Shown piece by piece: positions 11,671-26,504 of a DNA stretch of 64,000 bases. The DNA is from Limnoperna fortunei. Its lineage: Eukaryota; Mollusca; Bivalvia; Mytilida; Modiolidae. Each line of letters starts with the position of its first letter. The first letter of the stretch is position 1. The position numbers and the translations under genes were made by a program. The notes beneath the pieces were generated by a model, which worked only from the letters and a program-made list of their open reading frames with translations, had not been told where the DNA came from and did not search any database. The stretch covers positions 56,564,074-56,628,073 of the forward strand of contig OX104113.1 of assembly GCA_944474755.1 (NCBI GenBank), read 5' to 3'.

Positions 11671-14600
11671 CAGTCAATAAACTGTACCAAACTCAATAAA
11701 TAACCAGTCAATAAACTGTACACAAACCCAATAAAGAACCAGTCAATAAACTGTACAAAACTGAATAAAGCACCAGTCAATAAACTGTACAAAACTCAAA
11801 AAAGAACCAGTCAATAAACTGTGCAAAACTCAAAAAAGAACCAGTCAATAAACTGTACAAAACTCAATAAAGAACCAGCCAATAAACTGTACAAAACTCA
11901 ATAAAGAACCAGTCAATAAACATTACAAAACTGAATAAAGAACCAGTCAATAAACTGTACAAAACTAAATAAAGAAACAGTCAATAAACTGTACAAAACT
12001 CAATAAAGAACCAGTCAATAAACTGTACAAAACTAAATAAAGAACCAGTCAATAAACTAGACAAAACTCAGTACATAACCAGTCAATAAACTGTACAGAA
12101 GTCAATAAAGAACCAGTCAGTAAACTGTACAAAATTCAATAAAGAACCAGTCAATAAATTGTACACAAACTCAATAAAGAACCAGTCAATAAACTGTACA
12201 AAACTCAATAAAGAACCAGTCAATAAACTGTACAAAACTCAATAAAGAACCAGTCAATAAACTGTACAAAACTCAATAAAAAACCAGTCAATAAACTGTA
12301 CAAAACTAAATAAAGAAACAGTCTATAAACTGAACAAAACTAAATAATCAAACATTCAATAAACTGTACAAAACTAAATAAACAACCAGTCAATAAATTG
12401 TACACAAACTAAATAAAGAAACAGTCAATAAACTGTACAAAACTCAATAAAGAACCAGTCAATAAACTGTACAAAACTCAATAAAGAACCAGTCAATAAA
12501 CTGTACAAAACTAAATAAAGAAACAGTCAATAAACTGTACAAAACTCAATAAAGAACCAGTCAATAAATTGTACACAAACTAAATAAAGAAACAGTCAAT
12601 AAACTGTACAAAGCTAAATTAGGAACCAGTCAATAAATTGTACACAAACTAAATAAAGAAACAGTCAATAAACTGTACAAAACAAAATTAAAAAAAAACA
12701 GTCAATAAACTGTAAAAAACTAAATAAAGAACCAGTCAATAAATTGTACACAAACTCATTAAAGAACCAGTCAATAAACTGTACAAAACTCAATAAAGAA
12801 CCAGTCAATAAACTGTACCAAACTCAATAAATAACCAGTCAATAAACTGTACACAAACCCAATAAAGAACCAGTCAATAAACTGTACAAAACTGAATAAA
12901 GCACCAGTCAATAAACTGTACAAAACTCAAAAAAGAACCAATCAATAAACTGTACAAAACTCAAAAAAGAACCAGTCAATAAACTGTACAAAACTCAATA
13001 AAGAACCAGCCAATAAACTGTACAAAACTCAATAAAGAACCAGTCAATAAACATTACAAAACTGAATAAAGAACCAGTCAATAAACTGTACAAAACTAAA
13101 TAAAGAAACAGTCAATAAACTGTACAAAACTCAATAAAGAACCAGTCAATAAACTGTACAAAACTAAATAAAGAACCAGTCAATAAACTAGACAAAACTC
13201 AATACATAACCAGTCAATAAACTGTACAAAATTCAATAAAGAACTAGTCAAAAAATTGTACACAAACTCAATAAAGAACCAGTCAATAAACTGTACAAAA
13301 CTCAATAAAGAACCAGTCAATAAACTGCACAAAACTCAATAAAGAACCAGTCAATAAACTGTACAAAACTCAATAAAGAAACAGCCAATAAACTGTACAA
13401 AACTCAATAAAGAAACAGTCAAGAAACTGTACAAAACTAAATAAAGAAACAGTCAATAAACTGTACAAAACTCAATAAAGAACCAGTCAATATACTGTAC
13501 AAAACTCAATAAAGAAACAGTCAATAAACTGTACAAAACTAAATAAAGAAACAGTCAATAAACTACAAAACTCAATAAAGAACCAGTCAATAAACTGTAC
13601 AAAACTCAATAAAGAACCAGTCAATAAACTGTACAAAACTAAATAAAGAACCAGTCAATAAACTATACAAAACTCAATAAAGAACCAGTCAATAAACTGT
13701 ACAAAAGTCAATAAAGAACAAGTTAATAAACTGTACAAAACTAAATAAAGAACCAGTCAATAAACTGTAAAAAACTAAATAAAGAAACAGTCAATAAACT
13801 GAACAAAACTAAATAAACAAACAGTCAATAAAATGTACAAAACTAAATAAACAACCAGTCAATAAATTGTGCACAAACTAAATAAAGAAACAGTCAATAA
13901 ACTGTACAAAACTCAATAAAGAACCAGTCAATAAATTGTACACAAACTCAATAAAGAACCAGTCAATAAACTGTACAAATCTCAATAAAGAACCAGTCAA
14001 TAAACTGCACAAAACTCAATAAAGAACCAGTCAATAAACTGTACAAAACTCAATAAAGAACCAGCCAATAAACTGTACAAAACTCAATAAAGAAACAGTC
14101 AAGAAATGTACAAAACTAAATAAAGAAACAGTCAATAAACTGTACAAAACTCAATAAAGAACCAGTCAATAAACTGTACAAAACTCAATAAAGAACCAGT
14201 CAATAAACTGTACAAAGCTAAATAAAGAAACAGTCAATAAACTGTACAAAACTCAATAAAGAACCAGTCAATAAATTGTACACAAACTAAATAAAGAAAC
14301 AGTCAATAAACTGTACAAAACAATATAAAAAAAATACAGTCAATAAACTGTACAAAACTAAATAAAGAACCAGTCAATAAATTGTACACAAACTCAATAA
14401 AGAACCAGTCAATAAACTGTACAAAACTCAATAAAGAACCAGTCAATAAACTGTACAAAACTCAATAAAGAACCAGTCAATAAACTGTACAAAACTAAAT
14501 AAAGAAACAGTCAATAAACTGTACAAAACTAAATAAAGAAACAGTCAATAAACTGTACAAAACTAAATACAGAAACAGTTAATAAACTGTACAAAGCTAA

Positions 14601-16746
14601 ATTAGGAACCAGTCAATAAATTGTACACAAACTAAATAAAGAAACAGTCAATAAACTGTACAAAACAAAATTTTAAAAAAACAGTCAATAAACTGTAAAA
14701 AACTAAATAAAGAACCAGTCAATAAATTGTACACAAACTCATTAAAGAACCAGTCAATAAACTGTACAAAACTAAAAAAAAAACCAGTCAATAAACTGTA
14801 CAAAACTCAATAAAGAACCAGCCAATAAACTGTACAAAACTCAATAAAGAACCAGTCAATAAACATTACAAAACTGAATAAAGAACCAGTCAATAAACTG
14901 TACAAAACTAAATAAAGAAACAGTCAATAAACTGTACAAAACTCAATAAAGAACCAGTCAATAAACTGTACAAAACTAAATAAAGAACCAGTCAATAAAC
15001 TAGACAAAACTCAATACATAACCAGTCAATAAACTGTACAAAATTCAATAAAGAACCAGTCAATAAATTGTACACAAACTCAATAAAGAACCAGTCAATA
15101 AACTGTACAAAACTGAATAAAGAACCAGTCAATAAACTGCACAAAACTCAATAAAGAACCAGTCAATAAACTGTACAAAACTCAATAAAGAAACAGCCAA
15201 TAAACTGTACAAAACTCAATAAAGAAACAGTCAAGAAACTGTACAAAACTAAATAAAGAAACAGTCAATAAACTGTACAAAACTAAATAAAGAAACAGTC
15301 AATAAACTACAAAACTCAATAAAGAACCAGTCAATAAACTGTACAAAACTCAATAAAGAACCAGTCAATAAACTGTACAAAACTAAATAAAGAACCAGTC
15401 AATAAACTATACAAAACTCAATAAAGAACCAGTCAATAAACTGTACAAAAGTCAATAAAGAACAAGTTAATAAACTGTACAAAACTAAATAAAGAACCAG
15501 TCAATAAACTGTACAAAACTAAATAAAGAAACAGTCAATAAACTTTACAAAACTAAATAAACAAACAGTCAATAAAATGTACAAAACTAAATAAACAACC
15601 AGTCAATAAATTGTGCACAAACTAAATAAAGAAACAGTCAATAAACTGTACAAATCTCAATAAAGAACAGTCAATAAATTATACACAAACTCAATAAGGA
15701 ACCAGTCAATAAACTGTACAAAACTAAACATAGAAACAGTCAATAAACTGTACAAAACTAAATAAAGAACCAGTCAATAAACTGTACAAAACTAAATAAA
15801 GAAACAGTCAATAAACTGAACAAAACTAAATAAACAAACAGTCAATAAAATGTACAAAACTAAATAAACAACCAGTCAATAAATTGTGCACAAACTAAAT
15901 AAAGAAACAGTCAATAAACTGTACAAATCTCAATAAAGAACAGTCAATAAATTATACACAAACTCAATAAGGAACCAGTCAATAAACTGTACAAAACTAA
16001 ACATAGAAACAGTCAATAAACTGTACAAAACTGAATAAAGAACCAGTCAATAAACTGTACAAAACTAAATAAAGAACCAGTCAATAACTGTACAAAACTC
16101 AATAAAGAAACAGTCAATAAACTGTACTAAACTCAATAAAGAAACAGTCAATAAACTGTACAAAACTAAATAAAGAAACAGTCAATAAACTGTACAAAAC
16201 TCAATAAAGAACCAGTCAATAAACTGTACAAAACTCAATGTAGAAACAGTCAATAATCTGTACAAAACTAAATAAAGAAACAGTCAATAAACTGTACAAA
16301 ACTCAATAAAGAACCAGTCAATAAACTGTACAAAACTCAATAAAGAACCAGGCAACAAACTGTACAAAACTAAATAAAGAACCAATCAATAAACTAGACA
16401 AAACTCAATACATAACCAGTCAATAAACTGTACAAAAGTCAATAAAGAACCAGTCAGTAAACTGTACAAAATTCAATAAAGAACCAGTCAATAAATTGTA
16501 CACAAACTCAATAAAGAACCAGTCAATAAACTGTACAAAACTCAATAAAGAACCAGTCAATGAACTGTACAAAACTAAATAAACAAACAGTCAATAAACT
16601 GTACAAAACTAAATAAAGAAACAGTCAATAAACTGTACAAAACTCAATAAAGAACCAGTCAATAAACAGTACAAAACTCAATAAAGAACCAGTCAATAAA
16701 CTGTACAAAGCTAAATAAAGAAACAGTCAATAAACTGTACAAAACT
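11671..16746 (+). repeat. About 5.1-kb segment, second copy (offset 5,606 bp)
   Basis: This is the counterpart of 6065-11140. Single-base differences seen include AATGAACTAG becoming AATAAACTAG (6448 and 12054), CAGTCTATAAAC near 12322 and CAATATACTG near 13490. A unit reading CTGAAAAAAAC in the first copy (about 10211) reads CTGAACAAAAC here. The match fades near 16,746, where this copy runs into CTCAAAAAAG and CTGAATAAAG units. Its right end overlaps the start of the 2,014-bp duplication described next, so that event used the end of this segment as template. Confidence 0.92.
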
Positions 16747-19700
16747 CAAAAAAGAACCAGTCAATAAACTGTACAAAACTGAATAAAGAACCAGTCAATA
16801 AACTGTACAAAACTCAATAAAGAACCAGTCAATAAACTGTACAAAACTCAATAAAGAACCAGTCAATAAACTGCACAAAACTAAATAAAGAAACAGTCAA
16901 TAAACAATACAAAACTAAATACAGAAACAGTTAATAACCTGTACAAAACTCAATAAAGAACCAGTCAATAAATTGTACACAAACTAAATAAAGAAACAGT
17001 CAATAAACTGTACAAAACAATATACAAAAAATACAGTCAATAAACTGTACAAAACTAAATAAAGAACCAGTCAATAAATTGTACACAAACTCATTAAAGA
17101 ACCAGTCAATAAACTGTACAAAACTCAATAAAGAACCAGTCAATAAACTGTACCAAACTCAATAAATAACCAGTCAATAAACTGTACACAAACCCAATAA
17201 AGAACCAGTCAATAAACTGTACAAAACTGAATAAAGCACCAGTCAATAAACTGTACAAAACTCAAAAAAGAACCAGTCAATAAACTGTACAAAACTCAAA
17301 AAAGAACCAGTCAATAAACTGTACAAAACTCAATAAAGAACCAGCCAATAAACTGTACAAAACTCAATAAAGAACCAGTCAATAAACATTACAAAACTGA
17401 ATAAAGAACCAGTCAATAAACTGTACAAAACTAAATAAAGAAACAGTCAATAAACTGTACAAAACTCAATAAAGAACCAGTCAATAAACTGTACAAAACT
17501 AAATAAAGAACCAGTCAATAAACTAGACAAAACTCAATACATAACCAGTCAATAAACTGTACAAAAGTCAATAAAGAACCAGTCAGTAAACTGTACAAAA
17601 TTCAATAAAGAACCAGTCAATAAATTGTACACAAACTCAATAAAGAACCAGTCAATAAACTGTACAAAACTCAATAAAGAACCAGTCAATAAACTGTACA
17701 AAACTCAATAAAGAACCAGTCAATAAACTGCACAAAACTCAATAAAGAACCAGTCAATAAACTGTACAAAACTCAATAATGAAACAGTCAATAAACTGTA
17801 CAAAACTCAATAAAGAAACAGTCAAGAAACTGTACAAAACTAAATAAAGAAACAGTCAATAAACTGTACAAAACTCAATAAAGAACCAGTCAATAAACTG
17901 TAAAAAACTCAATAAAGAAACAGTCAATAAACTGTACAAAACTAAATAAAGAAACAGTCAATAAACTACAAAACTCAATAAAGAACCAGTCAATAAACTG
18001 TACAAAACTCAATAAAGAACCAGTCAATAACCTGTACAAAACTAAATAAAGAACAAGTCAATAAACTATACAAAACTCAATAAAGAACCAGTCAATAAAC
18101 TGTACAAAAGACAATAAAGAACAAGTTAATAAACTGTACAAAACTAAATAAAGAACCAGTCAATAAACTGTACAAAACTAAATAAAGAAACAGTCAATAA
18201 ACTGAACAAAACTAAATAAACAACCAGTCAATAAATTGTGCACAAACTAAATAAAGAAACAGTCAATAAACTGTACAAAACTCAATAAAGAACCAGTCAC
18301 TAAATTGTGCACAAACTCAATAAAGAAACAGTCAATAAACTGTACAAATCTCAATAAAGAACCAGGCAACAAACTGTACAAAACTAAATAAAGAACCAAT
18401 CAATAAACTAGACAAAACTCAATACATAACCAGTCAATAAACTGTACAAAAGTCAATAAAGAACCAGTCAGTAAACTGTACAAAATTCAATAAAGAACCA
18501 GTCAATAAATTGTACACAAACTCAATAAAGAACCAGTCAATAAACTGTACAAAACTCAATAAAGAACCAGTCAATGAACTGTACAAAACTAAATAAACAA
18601 ACAGTCAATAAACTGTACAAAACTAAATAAAGAAACAGTCAATAAACTGTACAAAACTCAATAAAGAACCAGTCAATATACAGTACAAAACTCAATAAAG
18701 AACCAGTCAATAAACTGTACAAAGCTAAATAAAGAAACAGTCAATAAAGTGTACAAAACTCAAAAAAGAACCAGTCAATAAACTGTACAAAACTGAATAA
18801 AGAACCAGTCAATAAACTGTACAAAACTCAATAAAGAACCAGTCAATAAACTGTACAAAACTCAATAAAGAACCAGTCAATAAACTGCACAAAACTAAAT
18901 AAAGAAACAGTCAATAAACAATACAAAACTAAATACAGAAACAGTTAATAACCTGTACAAAACTCAATAAAGAACCAGTCAATAAATTGTACACAAACTA
19001 AATAAAGAAACAGTCAATAAACTGTACAAAACAATATAAAAAAAATACAGTCAATAAACTGTACAAAACTAAATAAAGAACCAGTCAATAAATTGTACAC
19101 AAACTCATTAAAGAACCAGTCAATAAACTGTACAAAACTCAATAAAGAACCAGTCAATAAACTGTACCAAACTCAATAAATAACCAGTCAATAAACTGTA
19201 CACAAACCCAATAAAGAACCAGTCAATAAACTGTACAAAACTGAATAAAGCACCAGTCAATAAACTGTACAAAACTCAAAAAAGAACCAGTCAATAAACT
19301 GTACAAAACTCAAAAAAGAACCAGTCAATAAACTGTACAAAACTCAATAAAGAACCAGCCAATAAACTGTACAAAACTCAATAAAGAACCAGTCAATAAA
19401 CATTACAAAACTGAATAAAGAACCAGTCAATAAACTGTACAAAACTAAATAAAGAAACAGTCAATAAACTGTACAAAACTCAATAAAGAACCAGTCAATA
19501 AACTGTACAAAACTAAATAAAGAACCAGTCAATAAACTAGACAAAACTCAATACATAACCAGTCAATAAACTGTACAAAAGTCAATAAAGAACCAGTCAG
19601 TAAACTGTACAAAATTCAATAAAGAACCAGTCAATAAATTGTACACAAACTCAATAAAGAACCAGTCAATAAACTGTACAAAACTCAATAAAGAACCAGT

Positions 19701-20378
19701 CAATAAACTGTACAAAACTCAATAAAGAACCAGTCAATAAACTGCACAAAACTCAATAAAGAACCAGTCAATAAACTGTACAAAACTCAATAAAGAAACA
19801 GCCAATAAACTGTACAAAACTCAATAAAGAAACAGTCAAGAAACTGTACAAAACTAAATAAAGAAACAGTCAATAAACTGTACAAAACTCAATAAAGAAC
19901 CAGTCAATAAACTGTAAAAAACTCAATAAAGAAACAGTCAATAAACTGTACAAAACTAAATAAAGAAACAGTCAATAAACTACAAAACTCAATAAAGAAC
20001 CAGTCAATAAACTGTACAAAACTCAATAAAGAACCAGTCAATAACCTGTACAAAACTAAATAAAGAACAAGTCAATAAACTATACAAAACTCAATAAAGA
20101 ACCAGTCAATAAACTGTACAAAAGTCAATAAAGAACAAGTTAATAAACTGTAGAAAACTAAATAAAGAACCAGTCAATAAACTGTACAAAACTAAATAAA
20201 GAAACAGTCAATAAACTGAACAAAACTAAATAAACAACCAGTCAATAAATTGTGCACAAACTAAATAAAGAAACAGTCAATAAACTGTACAAAACTCAAT
20301 AAAGAATCAGTCACTAAATTGTGCACAAACTCAATAAAGAAACAGTCAATAAACTGTACAAATCTCAATAAAGAACAG
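16351..20378 (+). repeat. 2,014-bp tandem duplication
   Basis: Copies are about 16351-18364 and 18365-20378. Pairs at the 2,014-bp offset are GGCAACAAACTG (16351 and 18365), CTAGACAAAAC (16394 and 18408; 17523 and 19537) and the CAGTACAAAACTC unit (about 16667 and 18681). The junction is visible: at 18340-18370 an AAATCTCAATAAAG unit, normally followed by GAACAGTC and AAATTATAC, runs straight into CCAGGCAAC. At the end of the second copy the normal continuation AAATCTCAATAAAGAACAGTC is restored (20361-20380). This direction supports duplication of the block in place. Confidence 0.92.
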
Positions 20379-23300
20379 TCAATAAATTATACACAAACTC
20401 AATAAAGGACCAGTCAATAAACTGTACAAAACTAAATATAGAAACAGTCAATAAACTGTACAAAACTGAATAAAGAACCAGTCAATAAACTGTACAAAAC
20501 TAAATAAAGAACCAGTCAATAACTGTACAAAACTCAATAAAGAAACAGTCAATAAACTGTACAAAACTCAATAAAGAAACAGTCAATAAACTGTACAAAA
20601 CTAAATAAAGAAACAGTCAATAAACTGTACAAAACTCAATAAAGAACCACTCAATAAACTGTACAAAACTCAATGTAGAAACAGTCAATAAACTGTACAA
20701 AACTAAATAAAGAAACAGTCAATAAACTGTACAAAACTAAATAAAGAACCAATCAATAAACTAGACAAAACTCAATACATAACCAGTCAATAAACTGTAC
20801 AAAAGTCAATAAAGAAGCAGTCAGTAAACTGTACAAAATTCAATAAAGAACCAGTCAATAAATTGTACACAAACTCAATAAAGAACCAGTCAATAAACTG
20901 TACAAAACTCAATAAAGAACCAGTCAATGAACTGTACAAAGCTAAATAAACAAACAGTCAATAAACTGAACAAAACTAAATAAAGAAACAGTCAATAAAC
21001 TGTACAAAACTCAATAAAGAACCAGTCAATAAACAGTACAAAACTCAATAAAGAACCAGTCAATAAACTGTACAAAGCTAAATAAAGAAACAGTCAATAA
21101 ACTGTACAAAACTCAAAAAAGAACCAGTCAATAAACTGTACAAAACTGAATAAAGAACCAGTCAATAAACTGTACAAAACTCAATAAAGAGCCAGTCAAT
21201 AAACTGTACAAAACTCAATAAAGAACCAGTCAATAAACTGTACAAAAGTCAATAAAGAAACAGTCAATAAACAATACAAAACTAAATACAGAAACAGTTA
21301 ATAAACTGTACAAAACTCAATAAAGAACCAGTCAATAAACTGTACAAAACTAAATAAAGAAACAGTCAATAAACTGTACAAAAATAAATACAGAAACAGT
21401 TAATAAACTGTACAAAGCTTAATAAAGAACTAGTCAATAAATTGTACACAAACTAAATAAAGAAACAGTCAATAAACTGTACAAAACAAAATAAAAAAAT
21501 ACAGTCAATAAACTGTACAAAACTAAATAAAGAACCAGTCAATAAATTTTACACAAACTCAATAAAGAAACAGTCAATAAACTGAACAAAACTAAATAAA
21601 CAAACAATCAATAAACTGTACAAAACTAAATAAACAACCAGTCAATAAATTGTAATGAAACTAAATAAAGAAACAGTCAATAAACTGTACAAAACTCAAT
21701 AAAGAACCAGTCAATAAACTGTACAAAACTAAATAAAGAAACAGTCAATAAACTGAACAAAACTAAATAAACAAACAGTCAATAAACTGTACAAAACTAA
21801 ATAAACAACCAGTCAATAAATTGTACACAAACTAAATAAAGAAACAGTCAATAAACTGTACAAAACTCAATAAAGAACCAGTCAATAAACTGTACAAAAC
21901 TCAATAAAGAACCAGTCAATAAACTGTACAAAGCTAAATAAAGAAACAGTCAATAAACTGTACAAAACTCAATAAAGAACCAGTCAATAAATTGTACACA
22001 AACTAAATAAAGAAACAGTCAATAAACTGTACAAAACAATATAAAAAAATACAGTCAATAAACTGTACAAAACTAAATAAAGAACCAGTCAATAAATTGT
22101 ACACAAACTCAATAAAGAACCAGTCAATAAACTGTACAAAACTCAATAAAGAACCAGTCAATAAACTGTACAAAACTCAATAAAGAACCAGTCAATAAAC
22201 TGTACAAAACTAAATAAAGAAACAGTCAATAAACTGTACAAAACTCAATAAAGAATAAACTGTACAAAACTCAATAAAGAAACAGTCAATAAACTGTACA
22301 AATCTCAATAAAGAACAGTCAATAAATTATACACAAACTCAATAAAGGACCAGTCAATAAACTGTACAAAACTAAATATAGAAACAGTCAATAAACTGTA
22401 CAAAACTGAATAAAGAACCAGTCAATAAACTGTACAAAACTAAATAAAGAACCAGTCAATAACTGTACAAAACTCAATAAAGAAACAGTCAATAAACTGT
22501 ACAAAACTCAATAAAGAAACAGTCAATAAACTGTACAAAACTAAATAAAGAAACAGTCAATAAACTGTACAAAACTCAATAAAGAACCACTCAATAAACT
22601 GTACAAAACTCAATGTAGAAACAGTCAATAAACTGTACAAAACTAAATAAAGAAACAGTCAATAAACTGTACAAAACTAAATAAAGAACCAATCAATAAA
22701 CTAGACAAAACTCAATACATAACCAGTCAATAAACTGTACAAAAGTCAATAAAGAACCAGTCAGTAAACTGTACAAAATTCAATAAAGAACCAGTCAATA
22801 AATTGTACACAAACTCAATAAAGAACCAGTCAATAAACTGTACAAAACTCAATAAAGAACCAGTCAATGAACTGTACAAAGCTAAATAAACAAACAGTCA
22901 ATAAACTGAACAAAACTAAATAAAGAAACAGTCAATAAACTGTACAAAACTCAATAAAGAACCAGTCAATAAACAGTACAAAACTCAATAAAGAACCAGT
23001 CAATAAACTGTACAAAGCTAAATAAAGAAACAGTCAATAAACTGTACAAAACTCAAAAAAGAACCAGTCAATAAACTGTACAAAACTGAATAAAGAACCA
23101 GTCAATAAACTGTACAAAACTCAATAAAGAGCCAGTCAATAAACTGTACAAAACTCAATAAAGAACCAGTCAATAAACTGTACAAAACTAAATAAAGAAA
23201 CAGTCAATAAACAATACAAAACTAAATACAGAAACAGTTAATAAACTGTACAAAACTCAATAAAGAACCAGTCAATAAACTGTACAAAACTAAATAAAGA

Positions 23301-24197
23301 AACAGTCAATAAACTGTACAAAAATAAATACAGAAACAGTTAATAAACTGTACAAAGCTTAATAAAGAACTAGTCAATATATTGTACACAAACTAAATAA
23401 AGAAACAGTCAATAAACTGTACAAAACAAAATAAAAAAATATAGTCAATAAACTGTACAAAACTAAATAAAGAACCAGTCAATAAATTTTACACAAACTC
23501 AATAAAGAAACAGTCAATAAACTGAACAAAACTAAATAAACAAACAGTCAATAAACTGTACAAAACTAAATAAACAACCAGTCAATAAATTGTAATGAAA
23601 CTAAATAAAGAAACAGTCAATAAACTGTACAAAACTCAATAAAGAACCAGTCAATAAACTGTACAAAACTAAATAAAGAAACAGTCAATAAACTGAACAA
23701 AACTAAATAAACAAACAGTCAATAAACTGTACAAAACTAAATAAACAACCAGTCAATAAATTGTACACAAACTAAATAAAGAAACAGTCAATAAACTGTA
23801 CAAAACTCAATAAAGAACCAGTCAATAAACTGTACAAAACTCAATAAAGAACCAGTCAATAAACTGTACAAAGCTAAATAAAGAAACAGTCAATAAACTG
23901 TACAAAACTCAATAAAGAACCAGTCAATAAATTGTACACAAACTAAATAAAGAAACAGTCAATAAACTGTACAAAACAATATAAAAAAATACAGTCAATA
24001 AACTGTACAAAACTAAATCAAGAACCAGTCAATAAATTGTACACAAACTCAATAAAGAACCAGTCAATAAACTGTACAAAACTCAATAAAGAACCAGTCA
24101 ATAAACTGTACAAAACTCAATAAAGAACCAGTCAATAAACTGTACAAAATTAAATAAAGAAACAGTCAATAAACTGTACAAAACTAAATAAAGAAAC
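20318..24197 (+). repeat. 1,940-bp tandem duplication
   Basis: Copies are about 20318-22257 and 22258-24197. Markers at the 1,940-bp offset include CTAGACAAAAC (20761 and 22701), the AAGCTT-bearing unit (21415 and 23355), AATAAATTTTACAC (21541 and 23481) and AACAGTCAATAAACTG before AAATCTC (20341 and 22281). I count roughly ten mismatches by eye, for example AAGAAGCAG versus AAGAACCAG near 20816 and 22756. The join between copies is a truncated 26-bp monomer, listed separately. Confidence 0.93.
22233..22258 (+). repeat. Truncated 26-bp monomer at a duplication junction
   Basis: This unit reads ACTGTACAAAACTCAATAAA followed by GAATAA. Compared with a normal unit, eight bases around CCAGTCAA are missing. 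It sits exactly where the two 1,940-bp copies meet. The junction shares AA on both sides, so short microhomology could have guided the join. It disrupts the 34-bp phase and shows that the exchange was out of register. Confidence 0.88.
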
Positions 24198-26504
24198 AGT
24201 CAATAAACTGTACAAAACTCAATAAAGAACCAGTCAATAAACTGTAAAAAACTCAATAAAGAAACAGTCAATAAACTGTACAAAACTAAATAAAGAAACA
24301 GTCAATAAACTACAAAACTCAATAAAGAACCAGTCAATAAACTGTACAAAACTCAATAAAGAACCAGTCAATAACCTGTACAAAACTAAATAAAGAACAA
24401 GTCAATAAACTATACAAAACTCAATAAAGAACCAGTCAATAAACTGTACAAAAGTCAATAAAGAACAAGTTAATAAACTGTACAAAACTAAATAAAGAAC
24501 CAGTCAATAAACTGTACAAAACTAAATAAAGAAACAGTCAATAAACTGAACAAAACTAAATAAACAAACAGTCAATAAATTGTGCACAAACTAAATAAAG
24601 AAACAGTCAATAAACTGTACAAAACTCAATAAAGAACCAGTCACTAAATTGTGCACAAACTCAATAAAGAAACAGTCAATAAACTGTACAAATCTCAATA
24701 AAGAACAGTCAATAAATTATACACAAACTCAATAAAGGACCAGTCAATAAACTGTACAAAACTCAATATAGAAACAGTCAATAAACTGTACAAAACTGGA
24801 TAAAGAACCAGTCAATAAACTGTACAAAACTAAATAAAGAACCAGTCAATAACTGTACAAAACTCAATAAAGAAACAGTCAATAAACTGTACAAAACTCA
24901 ATAAAGAAACAGTCAATAAACTGTACAAAACTAAATAAAGAAACAGTCAATAAACTGTACAAAACTCAATAAAGAACCACCCAATAAACTGTACAAAACT
25001 CAATGTAGAAACAGTCAATAAACTGTACAAAACTAAATAAAGAAACAGTCAATAAACTGTACAAAACTAAATAAAGAACCAATCAATAAACTAGACAAAA
25101 CTCAATACATAACCAGTCAATAAACTGTACAAAAGTCAATAAAGAACCAGTCAGTAAACTGTACAAAATTCAATAAAGAACCAGTCAATAAATTGTACAC
25201 AAACTCAATAAAGAACCAGTCAATAAACTGTACAAAACTCAATAAAGAACCAGTCAATGAACTGTACAAAGCTAAATAAAGAAACAGTCAATAAACTGTA
25301 CAAAACTAAATAAAGAAACAGTCAATAAACTGTACAAAACTCAATAAAGAACCAGTCAATAAACAGTACAAAACTCAATAAAGAACCAGTCAATAAACTG
25401 TACAAAGCTAAATAAAGAAACAGTCAATAAACTGTACAAAACTCAAAAAAGAACCAGTCAATAAACTGTACAAAACTGAATAAAGAACCAGTCAATAAAC
25501 TGTACAAAACTCAATAAAGAGCCAGTCAATAAACTGTACAAAACTCAATAAAGAACCAGTCAATAAACTGTACAAAACTAAATAAAGAAACAGTCAATAA
25601 ACAATACAAAACTAAATACAGAAACAGTTAATAAACTGTACAAAACTAAATAAAGAAACAGTCAATAAACTGTACAAAAATAAATACAGAAACAGTTAAT
25701 AAACTGTACAAAGCTTAATAAAGAACTAGTCAATGAATTGTACACAAACTAAATAAAGAAACAGTCAATAAACTGAACAAAACAAAATAAAAAAATACAG
25801 TCAATAAACTGTACAAAACTAAATAAAGAACCAGTCAATAAATTTTACACAAACTCAATAAAGAAACAGTCAATAAACTGAACAAAACTAAATAAACAAA
25901 CAGTCAATAAACTGTACAAAACTAAATAAACAACCAGTCAATAAATTGTAATGAAACTAAATAAAGAAACAGTCAATAAACTGTACAAAACTCAATAAAG
26001 AACCAGTCAATAAACTGTACAAAACTAAATAAAGAAACAGTCAATAAACTGAACAAAACTAAATAAACAAACAGTCAATAAACTGTACAAAACTAAATAA
26101 ACAACCAGTCAATAAATTGTACACAAACTAAATAAAGAAACAGTCAATAAACTGTACAAAACTCAATAAAGAACCAGTCAATAAACTGTACAAAACTCAA
26201 TAAAGAACCAGTCAATAAACTGTACAAAGCTAAATAAAGAAACAGTCAATAAACTGTACAAAACTCAATAAAGAACCAGTCAATAAATTGTACACAAACT
26301 AAATAAAGAAACAGTCAATAAACTGTACAAAACAATATAAAAAAATACAGTCAATAAACTGTACAAAACTAAATAAAGAACCAGTCAATAAATTGTACAC
26401 AAACTCAATAAAGAACCAGTCAATAAACTGTACAAAACTCAATAAAGAACCAGTCAATAAACTGTACAAAACTCAATAAAGAACCAGTCAATAAACTGTA
26501 CAAA
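24198..26504 (+). repeat. Further copy of the 20.3-24.2 kb block (offset 2,390 bp)
   Basis: The AAATCTC unit (22301 and 24691) and the CTAGACAAAAC unit (22701 and 25091) repeat at 2,390 bp. The extra 450 bp relative to the 1,940-bp period lie at about 24.2-24.65 kb, which resembles 19.9-20.33 kb and was lost at the 26-bp junction between the first two copies. Near 25.64 kb one type A monomer is missing, so later markers are 2,356 bp from their partners (AAGCTT at 23355 and 25711; AAATTTTACAC at 23481 and 25837). Confidence 0.85.
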
